64,000 bases of DNA from Vibrio vulnificus NBRC 15645 = ATCC 27562 (GCF_002224265.1 NZ_CP012881.1:1922001-1986000); one strand, 5' to 3'. Counted from the stretch's first letter, positions 39,617 to 48,522 are shown. Program-made: numbers and translations. The notes: generated by a model not told the origin, from the sequence alone.

Positions 39617-40900
39617 TTATAGAGCTGTGAATAAGGTGTTCTGTGTGTCAGGTGTCCACGTTACTTGTGAGACATGCGGAACATTGACGAGATAGCGTAC
39701 TCCTTTGTAACTCACCACATCGCCTTGAGCGTACTCCACATTCAACATCCAGTTTGTTGCTGGATCTGCATTGGTCCATAGGCTAGAGGTTGCTGAGGGG
39801 GCCCAATCAGCTTGCGCTGTGTGGCTGGTGACGGCTTTGTAAACCGTCCCTTGATGAAGGACATAGGCGCCTGTTGAGTAGGTTGTATTAACCTGCCACT
39901 CTGGTGTGTAGTTGTCCATCGTATCAAAGACGTATCCTGCCTCTTTGGCAATACGGATGAATTCTGCCAGTTTCGGTAGGTTTTGTGTTGCCCCCATACC
40001 GCGTTTGCCATCTTCGAATAAGAATTCATGAGTTAAGACAATCACTTTGTCCGCATGTAATGGCGTACCGCAAGGGAATTGTTGGGCTTTAGAGTTAATC
40101 GGATTGATGGTGGTAGGAGCACAGCTGTTTAAAGCTGCGTCAACATAGCTCAAAAATGGAACCGCTTCCGTTAAGCTGTTTGCAGGCATCGCAATTCCCC
40201 AGTTTTCTGGTGCCCAATCCACATCCCAGCCGTGTGTTTGATAGCCTTTATTGGCCAACATATTCTGTACTTCAATGGATGCTTTGACACTGTTTGAAGG
40301 GTTGTCGGGATCACAAACATAACCGGGCTCCCATGGTTTTAGATTGTCCGATGTTGCACAGAGACCATCTGCTTTAAAGCTTTTCGTCACACGCCAGCCG
40401 TTAGTGTAGGGAAGACGAGCAAGCTCATCACCCTTGTAGTTCGGGTAGCTGCTAATAGAAGGGAAGTAGCGCTCCAGAACCGCAAGGTTTTGTTCAAAGG
40501 TTGCGGCATCATAAACAGGATCTTGATAGGAGTTGATTTGATGATTGCCTGTTGCATTACATTCAGCTCCGCTGTTTGGGCCAAATTCTTCCACGCAGTT
40601 ATGGATCATGTGGTCGTAACTGTGGTTCCCCACGACATGACCAGAGTCGAGAGCCAACTTGAGCGCCTCAAGTGCTCGGTCTTCATTTTCATCCCCAATT
40701 CCATCTAAGTGCCAAGCATTAAAATAGAATGTGGCTTTAATTCCGCCTTCATTGAGCACTCGAATGACATCAAGGCTCGCGTTAATTGGGCCGTCATCAA
40801 AGGTCAAATAAATCGTGCCCTTTGGGCTTGTTTGTGCCAAAGCACTTCCTGAAATAACGATACTCGCAGCAGTAAGTAAAGCCAGTTTTTTTAATTTCAT
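39617..40900 (-). CDS. Secreted chitin oligosaccharide deacetylase
   Basis: Removes the N-acetyl group from the reducing-end sugar of chitin disaccharide, giving GlcNAc-GlcN in characterised Vibrio homologues (COD, carbohydrate esterase family 4). From the ATG at 40900 (AAAGGA 8 nt upstream) it has 427 residues, the length I recall for Vibrio COD; a longer frame from 41089 runs through the operator region and is rejected. There is a signal peptide ending near SALA-Q (residue 22/23). The NodB domain has TFDDGP (Asp35/Asp36) and NHSYDH (His93/His97). Two chitin-binding (CBM5/12-like) domains follow at about 333-380 and 383-427, each with aromatic W/Y residues. Divergent from chbB. Confidence 0.93.
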   Translation of the reverse strand: MKLKKLALLTAASIVISGSALAQTSPKGTIYLTFDDGPINASLDVIRVLNEGGIKATFYFNAWHLDGIGDENEDRALEALKLALDSGHVVGNHSYDHMIHNCVEEFGPNSGAECNATGNHQINSYQDPVYDAATFEQNLAVLERYFPSISSYPNYKGDELARLPYTNGWRVTKSFKADGLCATSDNLKPWEPGYVCDPDNPSNSVKASIEVQNMLANKGYQTHGWDVDWAPENWGIAMPANSLTEAVPFLSYVDAALNSCAPTTINPINSKAQQFPCGTPLHADKVIVLTHEFLFEDGKRGMGATQNLPKLAEFIRIAKEAGYVFDTMDNYTPEWQVNTTYSTGAYVLHQGTVYKAVTSHTAQADWAPSATSSLWTNADPATNWMLNVEYAQGDVVSYKGVRYLVNVPHVSQVTWTPDTQNTLFTAL

Positions 40901-41057
40901 TTTTATATCCTTTTTGAAATTAATTAATAATGACGTTGCTAGTTTTATATTGATAGAAATGTTTTTATATTCGCTAATTAAATAACGATTAATCAAAAGC
41001 GTTGCTCTCTTCTTGGTTATTATCCTATCCATGATTGCCAATCTAAAAATAGGGTTA

Positions 41058-41102
41058 ATTGTTCGAAATGAGATTTCGTTCACGAACAATGCAACCGGTT
41101 GC
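41058..41102. promoter_or_regulatory. Nested palindromes and LacI-type operator, deacetylase / chbB
   Basis: GCAACCGGTTGC at 41091-41102 is a perfect 12-bp palindrome with the central CG typical of LacI-family operators. Directly to its left is an 8-bp inverted repeat ATTGTTCG / CGAACAAT (41058-41065, 41083-41090), which encloses CGAAAT GAG ATTTCG (41064-41078). All lie between the divergent deacetylase and chbB genes, 66 nt before chbB. The lacI gene at the end of the chb cluster is the natural candidate for the 12-bp site; the other palindromes suggest a second regulator. Confidence 0.72.
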
Positions 41103-41168
41103 GCTTTTTTGCATGGATTTATTTTGCTACAGTTTTTAGGTCAGATTTTGAACAAGGGAAAATAAGCA

Positions 41169-41474
41169 ATGAAAAAGATTTTGTTATGCTGTAGTGCGGG
41201 CATGTCAACGAGTATGCTGGTCAAGAAAATGGAGCAAGCTGCCGCGAGCAAAGGGATTGAATGCAAGATTGATGCATTATCGGTCAATGCCTTTGAGGAA
41301 GCGATTAAAGAATACGATGTTTGTCTGTTAGGGCCGCAAGTGCGATTCCAACTCGAGTCTTTGCAGAAGACAGCGCAGGAGCATGGTAAGAATATTGCGG
41401 CGATCTCTCCGCAAGCGTACGGAATGATGAAGGGTGATGAAGTTCTTCAGCAAGCGCTAGATTTAATTAACTAA
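41169..41474 (+). CDS. chbB: PTS lactose/cellobiose-family IIB component (ChbB)
   Basis: Cytoplasmic phosphotransfer subunit of the N,N'-diacetylchitobiose PTS, 101 residues. The phosphorylated Cys is in LLCCSAGMSTSMLVKKM (C8 or C7; the second Cys aligns with the active site 'C.aGmStS'). It is the first gene of chbBCAFG and follows the LacI-type operator. A gap of 88 nt separates it from chbC. Confidence 0.95.
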   Translation: MKKILLCCSAGMSTSMLVKKMEQAAASKGIECKIDALSVNAFEEAIKEYDVCLLGPQVRFQLESLQKTAQEHGKNIAAISPQAYGMMKGDEVLQQALDLIN

Positions 41475-41562
41475 TTCGCGAACGTAAAAATTTAAGGAGT
41501 TAATCAGGCTATATATTAAATATGGCTAATGGTTGCTTTGTCTAAAAATAAGGAAGGATTCT

Positions 41563-42894
41563 ATGAAGCTTTATGATGCGATAATTGGAGTGGTTGAAAA
41601 ATATATTGCTCCAATAGCGGCTAAAGTTGGTAATCAGCCTCACGTGAGAGCGATGCGTGATGGTTTTATCGTGGCCATGCCATTTATTATAGTCGGTAGT
41701 TTTATTTTAATTTTTGCTTTTCCACCTTTTTCAGAAGATACCACTAATACTTTTGGTCGAGTGTGGTTAGATTTTGCTACTAAGCACTTCGATACCATTA
41801 TGATGCCCTTCAATATGTCGATGGGGATCATGACGATATTTGTCTCGTTGGGGGTCGCTTACAGTTTAGCGAAAGCTTACAAAATGGATGGCATCACGAG
41901 TGCTGTGTTATCACTGATGTGCTTTTTGTTGGTGGCAGCACCAGCTAAAGATGGTGCTTTATCGATGGCACACATGGGCGGAACGGGAATCTTCACTGCA
42001 GTGATGTGTGCCTTCTTCGCGGTGGAGCTCTATCGCTTTATGAAAAAGCACAACATTACTATTCGAATGCCAGAACAAGTTCCTCCTGCGATTGCACGAT
42101 CCTTCGAGGTTCTACTGCCAGTCTTAGCAATTTTTATTACGCTCTACCCACTGAGTTTATTCGTGCAAGCCCAATACGATATGTTGATTCCAGATGCGGT
42201 TATGGCAATGTTTAAACCTCTGATCAGCGCATCTAATACACTTCCTGCTATTATTGGTGCCTTGTTGGTATGTCAGCTATTGTGGTTTGCTGGTATTCAC
42301 GGTGCGGCCATTGTTGTTGGCCTGCTGTCTCCTATCTTCCTAACGAATATCAGTGCAAACATTGATGCGTTCGTCGCCGGACAGCCCGTTCCAAACGTCT
42401 TTACTCAACCATTCTGGGATTTCTACATCTTTATTGGTGGCTCTGGTGCGACATTAGCGCTAGTGATGTTGATGTCTTTCAGCCGTTCAGCGCATTTAAA
42501 GAGCATTGGTCGCATGAGTGCGGTACCAGGACTTTTCCAGATTAACGAACCCGTTATCTTCGGTAGCCCTGTGGTGATGAACCCAATTCTCTTCCTACCA
42601 TTTGTTTTTGCTCCAGTGATTAACGCCACTATCGCTTACTTTGCTGTTCAGTTTGGTTTTGTTGGCATGGGCGTAGCGACAACGCCTTGGACAACCCCGG
42701 CCATCATCGGTGCATCATGGGGAAGTGGCTGGACATTTACGCCGATTCTCCTCGTTGTTGGGCTACTAATTCTTGATCTCTTCATCTATCTGCCATTTTT
42801 CAAAATGTTTGAGAAACAGATTCTGGAGCAAGAGCAACCCACGACAGAATCTCAAGAGCAGCCACAAGGCAGTGGCCAAGGTGTTACCGCTTAA
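41563..42894 (+). CDS. chbC: PTS lactose/cellobiose-family IIC component (ChbC)
   Basis: Membrane permease that imports and phosphorylates chitin disaccharide, 443 residues with about ten helices. The conserved INEPVIFGSPVVMNP stretch (sugar-site Glu) is at about 327-341, and GIHGAA lies near 245. The ATG at 41563 is chosen because AAGGAAGGA precedes it; a start at 41533 adds ten unconserved residues. The C-terminus is Gln/Glu-rich. A hairpin lies between it and chbA. Confidence 0.95.
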   Translation: MKLYDAIIGVVEKYIAPIAAKVGNQPHVRAMRDGFIVAMPFIIVGSFILIFAFPPFSEDTTNTFGRVWLDFATKHFDTIMMPFNMSMGIMTIFVSLGVAYSLAKAYKMDGITSAVLSLMCFLLVAAPAKDGALSMAHMGGTGIFTAVMCAFFAVELYRFMKKHNITIRMPEQVPPAIARSFEVLLPVLAIFITLYPLSLFVQAQYDMLIPDAVMAMFKPLISASNTLPAIIGALLVCQLLWFAGIHGAAIVVGLLSPIFLTNISANIDAFVAGQPVPNVFTQPFWDFYIFIGGSGATLALVMLMSFSRSAHLKSIGRMSAVPGLFQINEPVIFGSPVVMNPILFLPFVFAPVINATIAYFAVQFGFVGMGVATTPWTTPAIIGASWGSGWTFTPILLVVGLLILDLFIYLPFFKMFEKQILEQEQPTTESQEQPQGSGQGVTA

Positions 42895-42907
42895 TTTATC
42901 GAGATTT

Positions 42908-42929
42908 GAGGCTGCATAGTCGCAGCCTC
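42908..42929 (+). promoter_or_regulatory. Intercistronic hairpin chbC / chbA
   Basis: Perfect 8-bp stem GAGGCTGC / GCAGCCTC, 6-nt loop, no T-run. It sits between the chbC stop and the chbA ribosome site, and probably stabilises or processes the mRNA to set subunit ratios. Confidence 0.55.
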
Positions 42930-42947
42930 TCTTTGGAGGAGAGAAAA

Positions 42948-43256
42948 ATGGAACAAGAACTGGTGGTGATGGAAATCATTTGTAATGCCGGTGAAGCAAG
43001 AAGTTTGTGCTTTGAAGCATTGAAATTATCACGAAAGAAAGAGTTTGCATTGGCAGACGAAAAACTGGCTCAAGCAAAGGAGTGTTTGAACAAGTCACAC
43101 CTAGTGCAAACGCAACTGATTGAAGAAGATCAGGGTGAAGGCAAAGTGCCTATGACATTGGTCATGGTGCATGCACAGGATCACCTTATGACGACAATCT
43201 TGGCTCATGAGCTTGCAGTAGAAATGGTCGAACTTCATAAGCAGTTGGCTGGATGA
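42948..43256 (+). CDS. chbA: PTS lactose/cellobiose-family IIA component (ChbA)
   Basis: Helical phosphocarrier, 102 residues from the ATG at 42948, which has a strong GGAGGAGAG site (an upstream start at 42906 runs through the hairpin). The active-site His is in LVMVHAQDHLMT (first His of the motif), and the EIICNAGEARSLCFEAL start is typical. With ChbB and ChbC it forms the complete three-part enzyme II. Confidence 0.95.
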   Translation: MEQELVVMEIICNAGEARSLCFEALKLSRKKEFALADEKLAQAKECLNKSHLVQTQLIEEDQGEGKVPMTLVMVHAQDHLMTTILAHELAVEMVELHKQLAG

Positions 43257-43265
43257 GGAAGTCTT

Positions 43266-44588
43266 ATGTCTAGAAAAGGACTAAAACTTGCGATTATCGG
43301 GGGAGGCAGTAGCTATACCCCAGAGTTAGTCGAAGGTGTATTAAAAAGAGCAGCATTTCTGCCAGTAGAGCAAATCCATTTTGTCGATATTGAGGCGGGT
43401 GCAGAAAAACTGGAGATCATTCGTCAGTTATCGCAAAGAATGGTGGATAAGGTTGGCGTTAAAATTGAGATCAAAGCAGGCTTTGATCGTAGAGAAGCGA
43501 TCTTGGGTGCCGATTTTGTCATGACACAATTTCGTGTAGGCGGATTAGCCGCTCGAGCTAGCGATGAGCGCATTCCATTGAAGTATGATGTGATTGGTCA
43601 AGAAACCACAGGGCCAGGTGGTTTTGCTAAAGCACTGCGCACCATCCCGGTAATCCTCGATATTTGTCGAGATATCGAAGAGTTAGCACCTGAGGCTTGG
43701 ATGCTGAACTTTACCAATCCAGCAGGGCTGGTTTCTGAAGCGGTAAGTAAGTACTCCAAGGTGAAAAGCATTGGCTTATGCAATGTGCCAGTTTCGATGC
43801 AAATGATGATTGCAGAGATGATGGATTGCGAGCCCAAGGAATTGCAGCTTGAGTTTGCTGGCCTTAATCACTTGGTATGGGTACATAACGCTTGGCTAGA
43901 CGGAAAAAATATCACGGAGACCGTGTTGGAAAAAGTTGGTGATGGTGCCAATTTCAGCATGAAGAACATTTGGGAAGAACCTTGGGATCCCACCTTCTTA
44001 AAAGCCTTAGGGGCCATTCCTTGCCCTTATCATCGCTACTTTTATCAAACAGACGCAATGTTGGCTGAAGAGAAGCAAAGCGCGTTAGAAAAAGGCACGC
44101 GAGCTGAGCAGGTGATGGAAACTGAAAAAGCGTTGTTCCAGCTTTATCAAGATCCCAGTTTAGACCATAAACCTGAAGAGTTAGAGCAACGTGGTGGGGC
44201 GTACTATTCAGATGCGTCACTAAACTTGGTGGATGCGATTTACAACAACCGAAACAGTATCCATGTGGTTAACGTCTTAAATAATGGTGCGATAAATACG
44301 TTGCCGGATAACGCCGTGATTGAATGCAGTTCAGTGGTAGGAAGTTGGGGAGCTAAGCCGATTGCTATAGGCACTTTGTCACCAAAAGTCAGTGGACTGT
44401 TACATCAAGTGAAAGCATATGAACAATTAGCGATCGAAGCTGCTGTTCATGGCGATTACCATCAGGCCTTGATGGCATTAGCGAATAATCCATTGGTTCC
44501 TGATATTGGTAGAGCTAAGCTGATTTTGGACGATATTCTCCAAGAAAATGCAGAGTACTTACCGCAGTTTAAGTTAACCTCTCTTTAA
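43266..44588 (+). CDS. chbF: 6-phospho-glycosidase of GH family 4 (ChbF type)
   Basis: NAD- and metal-dependent glycosidase that splits phosphorylated, deacetylated chitin disaccharide, 440 residues. The N-terminal Rossmann motif LAIIGGGSSYTPELV (about 8-22), the NFTNPAG motif (about 148-154) and the metal-binding Cys in GLCNVP (about 172) are visible, with a His in LNHLVWVHN. It starts 9 nt after chbA. GH4 enzymes use a redox-elimination mechanism that needs a free hydroxyl at C3 but tolerates few 2-acetamido substrates, which fits the need for ChbG. Confidence 0.93.
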   Translation: MSRKGLKLAIIGGGSSYTPELVEGVLKRAAFLPVEQIHFVDIEAGAEKLEIIRQLSQRMVDKVGVKIEIKAGFDRREAILGADFVMTQFRVGGLAARASDERIPLKYDVIGQETTGPGGFAKALRTIPVILDICRDIEELAPEAWMLNFTNPAGLVSEAVSKYSKVKSIGLCNVPVSMQMMIAEMMDCEPKELQLEFAGLNHLVWVHNAWLDGKNITETVLEKVGDGANFSMKNIWEEPWDPTFLKALGAIPCPYHRYFYQTDAMLAEEKQSALEKGTRAEQVMETEKALFQLYQDPSLDHKPEELEQRGGAYYSDASLNLVDAIYNNRNSIHVVNVLNNGAINTLPDNAVIECSSVVGSWGAKPIAIGTLSPKVSGLLHQVKAYEQLAIEAAVHGDYHQALMALANNPLVPDIGRAKLILDDILQENAEYLPQFKLTSL

Positions 44589-44607
44589 TAATAAGGTGGA
44601 TGCTGAG

Positions 44608-45366
44608 ATGAAAGTTATTTTTAACGCTGACGATTTTGGCCTCACGCGAGGGGTAAATGATGGCATTGTACAAGCTCATTTAGATGGCGTAGTGCGCTCA
44701 ACTACGATGATGGTTGGCATGCCAGCAGAAGCGCATGCGGTTGAGTTGGCTAACCATTTGCCGGAGTTAAAAGTAGGCCTTCATCTCAGATTCACTGCGG
44801 GGAGACCGCTAACGGAAGGGCAAAACCTAATCGGCAGAGACGGCGATTTCACTCCTTATGGGCAATTTTGGCATCGACGAGACTACGATCCTATTGCGAT
44901 ACACAACGAAGCAGTGGCACAAGTTGAGTACTTTTTGGCGCTGGGATTGAACTTGAGCCATATCGATAGTCACCACCATGCTCATACTCATCCACAATTT
45001 GAACCCGTCATTTACGACATTGCGAGAACCTATCAAGTACCGCTGCGAAGCACGGGATTGGCTGGTGAAGAAGAGTTTGGTTGCCGCTATCACTTCACCG
45101 ATCATTTCTATGACAAGCGAGTAGGGCACGAGTCGCTGATAAAACACTTGTTGAAGTTAAAAGAGCACTATGACGTTGTAGAAGTGATGTGCCACCCCGC
45201 CATCGTGGACACTGAGCTAGAAGCTTGCAGTGGTTATGCGAAACAAAGAGAACTTGAACTGGCCATTTTAACCAGTGATGAACTCAAGCTAAGTTTGAGA
45301 AAGCATGATATCGAAGTCACGGATTATTCCGAGTTGATTTTTGCACCACTGCACAGCTGTGTATGA
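44608..45366 (+). CDS. chbG: Chitooligosaccharide deacetylase ChbG (YdjC family)
   Basis: Cytoplasmic deacetylase that removes one acetyl group from chitobiose-6-phosphate in E. coli, required for ChbF action and induction. The protein has 252 residues from the ATG at 44608 (AAGGTGG 8 nt upstream; an in-frame GTG at 44596 adds four residues). YdjC-type metal ligands are visible: FNADDFGLTRG (Asp pair, about 5-15), HIDSHHHAHTHPQF (about 118-131) and CHPA. This is a different fold from the secreted deacetylase, so the cluster has two unrelated deacetylases for the same kind of substrate. Confidence 0.93.
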   Translation: MKVIFNADDFGLTRGVNDGIVQAHLDGVVRSTTMMVGMPAEAHAVELANHLPELKVGLHLRFTAGRPLTEGQNLIGRDGDFTPYGQFWHRRDYDPIAIHNEAVAQVEYFLALGLNLSHIDSHHHAHTHPQFEPVIYDIARTYQVPLRSTGLAGEEEFGCRYHFTDHFYDKRVGHESLIKHLLKLKEHYDVVEVMCHPAIVDTELEACSGYAKQRELELAILTSDELKLSLRKHDIEVTDYSELIFAPLHSCV

Positions 45367-45369
45367 TTA

Positions 45370-45425
45370 AGACTGCCAGCATCGCCCCCTAGTCACCTTT
45401 CAAGTTGCTGGCAGTCACTTTTTAT
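45370..45425 (+). terminator. Terminator after chbG
   Basis: 11-bp perfect stem GACTGCCAGCA / TGCTGGCAGTC (first arm from about 45370) around a long loop of about 24 nt, then ACTTTTTATT. It would separate lacI from the chb operon, or partially attenuate it. Confidence 0.65.
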
Positions 45426-45462
45426 TGGAGAAGCTCTGAGCGCTTCGAATTGGGTTGAAGGA

Positions 45463-46458
45463 ATGGCAAGAATTAAAGATGTAGCAGAGCTTGCTGGTGT
45501 AAACCGCTCTACCGTATCGCGCATTATTAATGGCGAAGGCAAATTTAAAGAAGAAACCAAGAAGAAAGTTGAATGGGCGATGGCGCAACTCAACTACCGA
45601 CCAAGTGCTATAGCGCGTTCACTGGCCACATCTTCTTCCAATATGGTGGGGCTATTAGTTACCTACTATACAGGTGGTTTCTTCGGAGAAATGATGGACC
45701 GTGTTCAAACTGAGTTAGATCAACACAATAAATTCCTCATCACCGCTCAAGGGCACCATTCCGCGCAAGGTGAACGAGATGCAATACAACGCTTTCATGA
45801 CCTACGTTGTGATGGCTACGTCTTGCACAGCCGTTACTTATCTGATGATGATTTGAGAGAGTTAGCTCAGCAAACAACACCGTTCGTCTTATTAGATAGA
45901 TACGTCGAAGGATTGGAAGAACGTTGTATTACCTTCGATCATCGAGCGGCTAGTTTGATCGCCGTGAATCATCTAATTCACCAAGGACATCGTCAAATCG
46001 GTTGCATTACTGGCCCAAGCCAACGGTATAACAGTCAACTGAGAAAACAAGGCTATCTAGATGCAATGAAGCAGATAGAGAATCAAGGAGGGAGAGCATT
46101 ATGCATTGAAGGCGATTATGGTCGAAAAAGTGGCTACCGCGCGATGCAAGTTTTGCTTGAACGTGAACCTAGATTGACGGCGGTATTTTCTTGCAGTGAA
46201 GAAATGACGATTGGTGCACTGCAATATTTGCATGAGAAGAAAATTGCAGTTCCAGAGCAAATATCTATAGTCAGTTTTGATAGTGTCGATCTGTGTGAGA
46301 GCCTTTATCCGACCGTGACAGCGGTGCATTTCCCTATTAGTGAAATGGCGGAAGTGGCGGTTCAAACCTTGATACATCTCATTAAAGATCAACCACTCAC
46401 CCCTATAGACGGTTTTCAGCCGATACTAAAAAGGCGGAATGCAGACCGTACAATTTAA
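45463..46458 (+). CDS. LacI-family transcriptional regulator of the chb cluster
   Basis: 331 residues. The N-terminal helix-turn-helix MARIKDVAELAGVNRSTVSR (1-20) is followed by the hinge LNYRPSAIARSLAT and a periplasmic-binding-like sensor domain. The start is placed by family alignment (MARIKDVA); a purine-rich AAGGA is directly adjacent rather than at ideal spacing, so translation may be weak. In E. coli the same operon is controlled by ChbR (AraC) and NagC; here a LacI protein takes the role. Target is probably the GCAACCGGTTGC site before chbB. Confidence 0.88.
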   Translation: MARIKDVAELAGVNRSTVSRIINGEGKFKEETKKKVEWAMAQLNYRPSAIARSLATSSSNMVGLLVTYYTGGFFGEMMDRVQTELDQHNKFLITAQGHHSAQGERDAIQRFHDLRCDGYVLHSRYLSDDDLRELAQQTTPFVLLDRYVEGLEERCITFDHRAASLIAVNHLIHQGHRQIGCITGPSQRYNSQLRKQGYLDAMKQIENQGGRALCIEGDYGRKSGYRAMQVLLEREPRLTAVFSCSEEMTIGALQYLHEKKIAVPEQISIVSFDSVDLCESLYPTVTAVHFPISEMAEVAVQTLIHLIKDQPLTPIDGFQPILKRRNADRTI

Positions 46459-46527
46459 TCGAATCAGACACCTGCAGTAAGTTGAATTGTTGACTATCTT
46501 TGTAAGAGACATAACAAGGAGAGAGAT

Positions 46528-46935
46528 ATGTTTCAACTTACTCCCTACCTTTACTTTGCCGGACGCTGTGCAGAAGCCCTCGAATTTTATCATCATTGCT
46601 TTGGTGGACGTGTAACAAACATCCGTTTGTTCAAAGATGCCCCTCAATATATTGAATCGGTAGAACCTGATTGGATTATGCATGCCGAATTTGAAGCGAA
46701 TGGTATCCATCTGATGCTCTCCGACGGTGTCGTTGCCAAGGAGTTAGCGGGAAACAATATGGCGTTGTCTCTGCGCGTTGATGATCTCGACATACAATTA
46801 AAGTTGTTTGACCAATTGGCTGATGGTGGGCGAGTGATGATGCCTTTAACTGATACCTTTATTGGCAGTCGTTTAGGAAAGGTTGAAGACAAATTTGGTG
46901 TTCGTTGGATGATTCACTGTAAATTTACAAATTGA
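46528..46935 (+). CDS. VOC superfamily protein (PhnB/YjdN-like)
   Basis: 135 residues with the paired beta-alpha-beta-beta-beta units of the glyoxalase/VOC fold: LTPYLYFAGRCAEALEFYHHCFGG at the start and DWIMHAEFEANGIHLMLSDG before the second half. The YjdN/PhnB branch has no known enzyme activity. GGAGAGAG precedes the ATG. It stands alone between lacI and the HD-GYP gene. Confidence 0.82.
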   Translation: MFQLTPYLYFAGRCAEALEFYHHCFGGRVTNIRLFKDAPQYIESVEPDWIMHAEFEANGIHLMLSDGVVAKELAGNNMALSLRVDDLDIQLKLFDQLADGGRVMMPLTDTFIGSRLGKVEDKFGVRWMIHCKFTN

Positions 46936-47029
46936 TAGTGATTGGAAATGTGAATTGTTATTGATGAATTAATTGACAAAATCCACTAAAATTTCGCCTT
47001 TGTTTTAGAAATTTTGGTCTTAACGAGAA

Positions 47030-48286
47030 GTGGCAACTATCAAAATTACAGTAGATCGTATTCAACCTGGATTACATATACGTCTGCCGTTGAAGTGGAA
47101 CGAGCACCCTTTTCTATTTAATAGCTTCAAGATCAAGGATCAAGAACAAGTGGAGATGATTCGCCACTTGGGTGTGAAGTGGGTCTTCCTCAATGTTAAT
47201 CAGAGCGATACGCAGCCATTGCCTGCTAATCAGCAAAACCTTTCTGAAAGTGAACAGCAATCTGAAAAACTTGATGGCGAAACCAAAAAGCTTTGGGATG
47301 AAAAGCAAAAGCGTATCGAGAAGTTAAGTTCTTACCGACGTCGTGTCATTCAATGTGAAAAAGAGTTTGAACGTTCGTTGGCGAGAATGCGCTCTGTAAT
47401 GACCAAAATTCGCAATCGTCCGACCGATGCGGTTGATGAAGCGAAACAACTCATCGATGACATCGTTGAAAAATTGATGAGTGATGACAATGTAACCCTC
47501 CATCTCATGAATGGGAAAAGTGAATTTGAAGATATTTATTTTCACTCATTAAACGTGTCCGTCATCGCTATGATGATAGGCCGTGCAAAAGGGTTTAGTG
47601 CCGCACAGCTAAAAGAACTTTCATTTGCCGCTTTGTTTCACGATATCGGTAAAATAAAAATTCCCTCTGCGATTGTCCGTAAGCAAACGCCACTCACAGA
47701 TCCTGAGTTTAATTATCTCAAACTGCATACCAAGTACGGATTGGATTTAGCCAATACAGTAGAAGGTTTTCCTGATAGTGCGAAAAAGGTTATTGCGCAG
47801 CATCATGAGCTCAATGATGGTTCCGGTTATCCTGATGGTTTAAAGGAACATGAAATTGACGAGCTGACACAAGTGATTGCGGTGGCGAATGCTTTCGACA
47901 ATTTATGCCATCACAACATTCCTACAGAACAGAAAATTCCCTACACCGCACTTTCTCATCTATATAAGAACTGCAAGCACCTTTATAGTGCCGAGAACCT
48001 GAATATCCTCATTAAGTTCATGGGAGTGTTTCCACCAGGTACGGTCGTACAACTTTCTAATAACATGGTCGGGTTGGTCATTTCCGTCAATGCGGCACAT
48101 CTACTGTATCCCAATGTTTTGATGTACGACCCAGCAGTACCAAGAACTCAGGCGCCCATCATCGACTTAGCGGATAAAGATATAAAGATCGTCAGTGCCA
48201 TTCATCCTAATAAATTACCTGACAAAGTGAGAGAGTACTTAAATCCTCGCTCACGAATTTCATATTTCTTTGATAGTGACGATTAG
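47030..48286 (+). CDS. HD-GYP domain phosphodiesterase with DUF3391
   Basis: Predicted c-di-GMP (or cGAMP) phosphodiesterase, 418 residues. N-terminal DUF3391 (about 1-120, with a charged coiled-coil region) precedes the HD-GYP domain: AALFHDIGKIKIP (HD pair, about 202-214) and HHELNDGSGYPDGL (GYP, about 262-275). No signal peptide or membrane helix is seen, so it is cytoplasmic. The start is GTG at 47030; an in-frame TAA lies 9 nt before. Many vibrios have several such proteins; the trigger of this one is unknown. Confidence 0.92.
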   Translation: MATIKITVDRIQPGLHIRLPLKWNEHPFLFNSFKIKDQEQVEMIRHLGVKWVFLNVNQSDTQPLPANQQNLSESEQQSEKLDGETKKLWDEKQKRIEKLSSYRRRVIQCEKEFERSLARMRSVMTKIRNRPTDAVDEAKQLIDDIVEKLMSDDNVTLHLMNGKSEFEDIYFHSLNVSVIAMMIGRAKGFSAAQLKELSFAALFHDIGKIKIPSAIVRKQTPLTDPEFNYLKLHTKYGLDLANTVEGFPDSAKKVIAQHHELNDGSGYPDGLKEHEIDELTQVIAVANAFDNLCHHNIPTEQKIPYTALSHLYKNCKHLYSAENLNILIKFMGVFPPGTVVQLSNNMVGLVISVNAAHLLYPNVLMYDPAVPRTQAPIIDLADKDIKIVSAIHPNKLPDKVREYLNPRSRISYFFDSDD

Positions 48287-48346
48287 TTATCCACAGGATT
48301 TTGTGAATATCTTCTTTATATATTGAAGATAAAACCACAACAAATA

Positions 48347-48385
48347 AACGTTTGAGTGAATAATCATCACTCGAACGTTTTTTTT
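48347..48385 (+). terminator. Terminator of the HD-GYP gene
   Basis: 13-bp stem AACGTTTGAGTGA / TCACTCGAACGTT (one wobble), 7-nt loop, then eight T. Confidence 0.9.
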
Positions 48386-48406
48386 AGAAAAAACGGCAAA
48401 TAGCAC

Positions 48407-48434
48407 TTGCCAAAGAAACTGCCTTCCCTATAAT
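48407..48434 (+). promoter_or_regulatory. rrn promoter, upstream (P1-like)
   Basis: -35 TTGCCA (48407-48412), 16-bp spacer, -10 TATAAT (48429-48434), followed by the GC-rich discriminator GCGCATCC, as in promoters under stringent control. Confidence 0.8.
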
Positions 48435-48522
48435 GCGCATCCACCGACACGGCAGACGGCGTAAGGCCTCAGCAACGTCGGGTGAGGTAAAAGCTTCTGA
48501 GAAAATAAATTTGAAAAAGTGT

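Noticed and set aside
41522..41545. Seven-codon ATG frame between chbB and chbC considered as a leader peptide
   Set aside because: Shine-Dalgarno too far away, no attenuator after it, and a length expected by chance.
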